A stretch of DNA of 22,763 bases from a virus, in the IMG/VR virus record IMGVR_UViG_3300020201_000100, positions 1-22,763 of that record, one strand, 5' to 3'. Below, piece by piece: positions 21,748-22,763 of the stretch. Every line of letters starts with the position of its first letter. Position 1 is the first letter of the stretch. The translations under genes were made by a program, and so were the position numbers. The notes below the pieces were generated by a model. It was not told the DNA's origin. It did not search any database and was given only the letters and a program-made list of their open reading frames with translations.

Positions 21748-22265
21748 AGCGCGCGCGCTCCGCGGACCAGCGTCAACGGTGGCCGCGCCTGCTGACCCAT
21801 CAGCCGATTCCCCAATTGCAGCGCCGTGCTGGCGTGCCGGTACAGCGTGCGCGCGGTCAGCATCCGGACCTCTGCGGTCGCATCTTTCGCCAGCGCGCGC
21901 GGCATCATCTTATTGGCTTCCGCTTCGGCGTGTGTCTCCGCGTCGTGCAGCGCCATCGGATCACCGAACACCGGCGACGCCGCGATCTCTGCAAGGCGGA
22001 ACGCGACATCTTGCGCGAAGGTCAGCGTCTCGATCGCCGACAGACGCGGCACCACGGCCATTATGCAGGCTGTGGCGGTTTCGAGCGTGGCGCTGCGGCC
22101 TCGGAGAAAATCTTTGAGCATGGTGCGCAGCGTGTCCGGCAGCACGACGCGCGGCGACACGGGGCGGATCGCCTCGCGCACGACATCGACGAACCGCTGT
22201 GTTTGCTGCCGGGCGGTCGCCCTGTCCGTCACGATTGGTGACGGGAATTGCAGAATGGTTGCCAT
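21744..22265 (-). CDS. Hypothetical early phage protein (173 aa)
   Basis: First gene of the visible early operon: a 173-residue mostly helical protein starting MATILQFPSP, with no recognised domain. AGGAG lies about 11 bases before the ATG, and this start is chosen over upstream in-frame ATGs at 22370 and beyond, whose translation runs through the low-complexity tract. Its stop overlaps the next ATG (ATGA). The length and even codon use argue for a real gene. Confidence 0.7.
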   Translation of the reverse strand: MATILQFPSPIVTDRATARQQTQRFVDVVREAIRPVSPRVVLPDTLRTMLKDFLRGRSATLETATACIMAVVPRLSAIETLTFAQDVAFRLAEIAASPVFGDPMALHDAETHAEAEANKMMPRALAKDATAEVRMLTARTLYRHASTALQLGNRLMGQQARPPLTLVRGARAL

Positions 22266-22296
22266 TGCCTCGGTCTCCTGCGGTGGTAGATTGTGA

Positions 22297-22316
22297 GAGC
22301 CCGTTGATGCGGGCTC
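22297..22316 (-). other. Hairpin in the leader of the early operon
   Basis: A perfect 7-bp stem (GAGCCCG/CGGGCTC) with a 6-base loop, 31 bases upstream of the ATG at 22265. No T-run follows on the coding strand, so termination is unlikely; an RNA stability or translation element is possible. Confidence 0.4.
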
Positions 22317-22349
22317 CTCGGTCCACAGATCGGTCGCCCGCGATGGCGG

Positions 22350-22763
22350 CCGATTCTGTTTGGTGCCCATGCCTTGCCTGCCATGCCTCGCCTTGCCGCG
22401 CCGCGCCAAGCCGCGCCCGGCCCTGCCTTGCCTGCCGTGCCATGCCATGCCCTGCCACGCCCCACCGAGCCTCGCCTGCCTTGCCTCGCCGCGCCAAGCC
22501 AGGCCCCGCCTAGCCGCGCCTGCCGTGCCATGCCGTGCCATGCCGTGCCATGCCCAGCCGTGCCCTGCCTTGCCTGCCGTGCCGCGCCTCGCCTCGCCGT
22601 GCCTAGCCCAGCCGTGCCGAGCCGCGCCTCGCCTGCCTATTGGTGCCCATGCCTCGCCTGCCTTGCCTCGCCTCGCCGCGCCAAGCCAAGCCCCGCCAAG
22701 CCGCGCCTGCCGTGCCTAGCCTAGCCGCGCCATGCCTAGCCCCGCCTCGCCTGCCGTGCCGTG
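22350..22763 (-). repeat. Degenerate GGCNN pentanucleotide tract
   Basis: About 400 bases to the window edge consist largely of 5-base units, GCCNN on the plus strand and so GGCNN on the coding strand, with occasional 4-base slips (GCCT). The two variable bases differ from unit to unit. An internal duplication shows as TTGGTGCCCATGCC at 22360 and again at 22640, 280 bases apart. No gene is supported inside; open frames across it give only Arg/Ala/Gly-rich junk. It may be a structured leader, a spacer or a genome-end feature. Confidence 0.85.

Noticed and set aside
22297-22316. Hairpin as intrinsic terminator
   Set aside because: Perfect 7-bp stem but no T-run follows on the coding strand, and it lies in the leader of a downstream gene with a good ribosome site.
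21744-22541. Longer form of the early protein reading through the pentamer tract
   Set aside because: The extra N-terminus is a Arg/Gly/Ala-rich read of the repeat. AGGAG before the ATG at 22265 marks a better start.
1-22763. tRNA or rRNA genes
   Set aside because: No cloverleaf-like or conserved rRNA segment was seen by eye on either strand; a tRNAscan search would be needed to exclude them fully.

Overview
The window reads as part of a tailed dsDNA phage or prophage from a GC-rich bacterium. The host cannot be named from this sequence. Evidence for a phage: about forty short, tightly packed genes all on the minus strand; repeated 4-base start/stop overlaps (ATGA or GTGA); and a set of phage-typical genes (DUF669, AAA_24-type ATPase, Gp157, primase-polymerase/helicase fusion, SF2 helicase, tyrosine integrase, DNA methyltransferases, HNH protein, RNA ligase, many small zinc-finger proteins). 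No structural, packaging or lysis genes are visible, so this is an early/accessory half of the genome.

Layout in the direction of transcription (right to left). 22763-22266: a pentanucleotide low-complexity tract (GGCNN on the coding strand) and a hairpin-bearing leader. 22265-18781: an early operon with five small hypothetical proteins, a zinc-ribbon protein, Gp157, an AAA ATPase and DUF669, closed by a likely intrinsic terminator (18749-18774). 18727-16817: a lysogeny-type block with a 32-residue ORF, an excisionase-like HTH protein, a tyrosine integrase and a tiny membrane protein. 16816-12467: the most notable segment, a zinc-knuckle ORF, a clan GH-A-like glycosidase, then csf1-like (Cas8-like), csf2-like (Cas7), csf3-like (Cas5-type RAMP) and a CysH/PAPS-reductase-like gene. 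Apart from the csf3/cysH junction, these genes join by overlaps of 1-4 bases. 12426-6548: accessory early genes, including a pentapeptide-repeat protein, an Ala-rich repeat protein, zinc-finger proteins, a small membrane protein and a DNA methyltransferase with tandem heptad repeats. 6551-1: a truncated C5-methyltransferase, an RNA ligase, a zinc-finger/HTH/zinc-finger/HNH cluster, a DEAD-like helicase, the primase-helicase and a small Cys-rich ORF.

The main discovery candidate is the csf1-csf2-csf3-cysH block. This gene set matches the known composition of type IV-B CRISPR-Cas, which is typically plasmid-borne, lacks a CRISPR array and Cas6, and carries cysH. Here it appears inside a phage early operon next to the integrase. 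The csf1-like gene is long enough to hold a fused helical small subunit, and a glycosidase is coupled directly upstream. No CRISPR array, cas6, dinG, cas1 or cas2 is seen in the window. How the module obtains a guide RNA, if it does, is open.

Replication and recombination can be read from the gene set: Gp157, the AAA ATPase and DUF669 as a single-strand-DNA/recombination group, and primase-polymerase plus SF2 helicase as a replication group. Two methyltransferase genes, one apparently catalytically dead, suggest anti-restriction history. All family assignments come from motifs read by eye. No database search was run.
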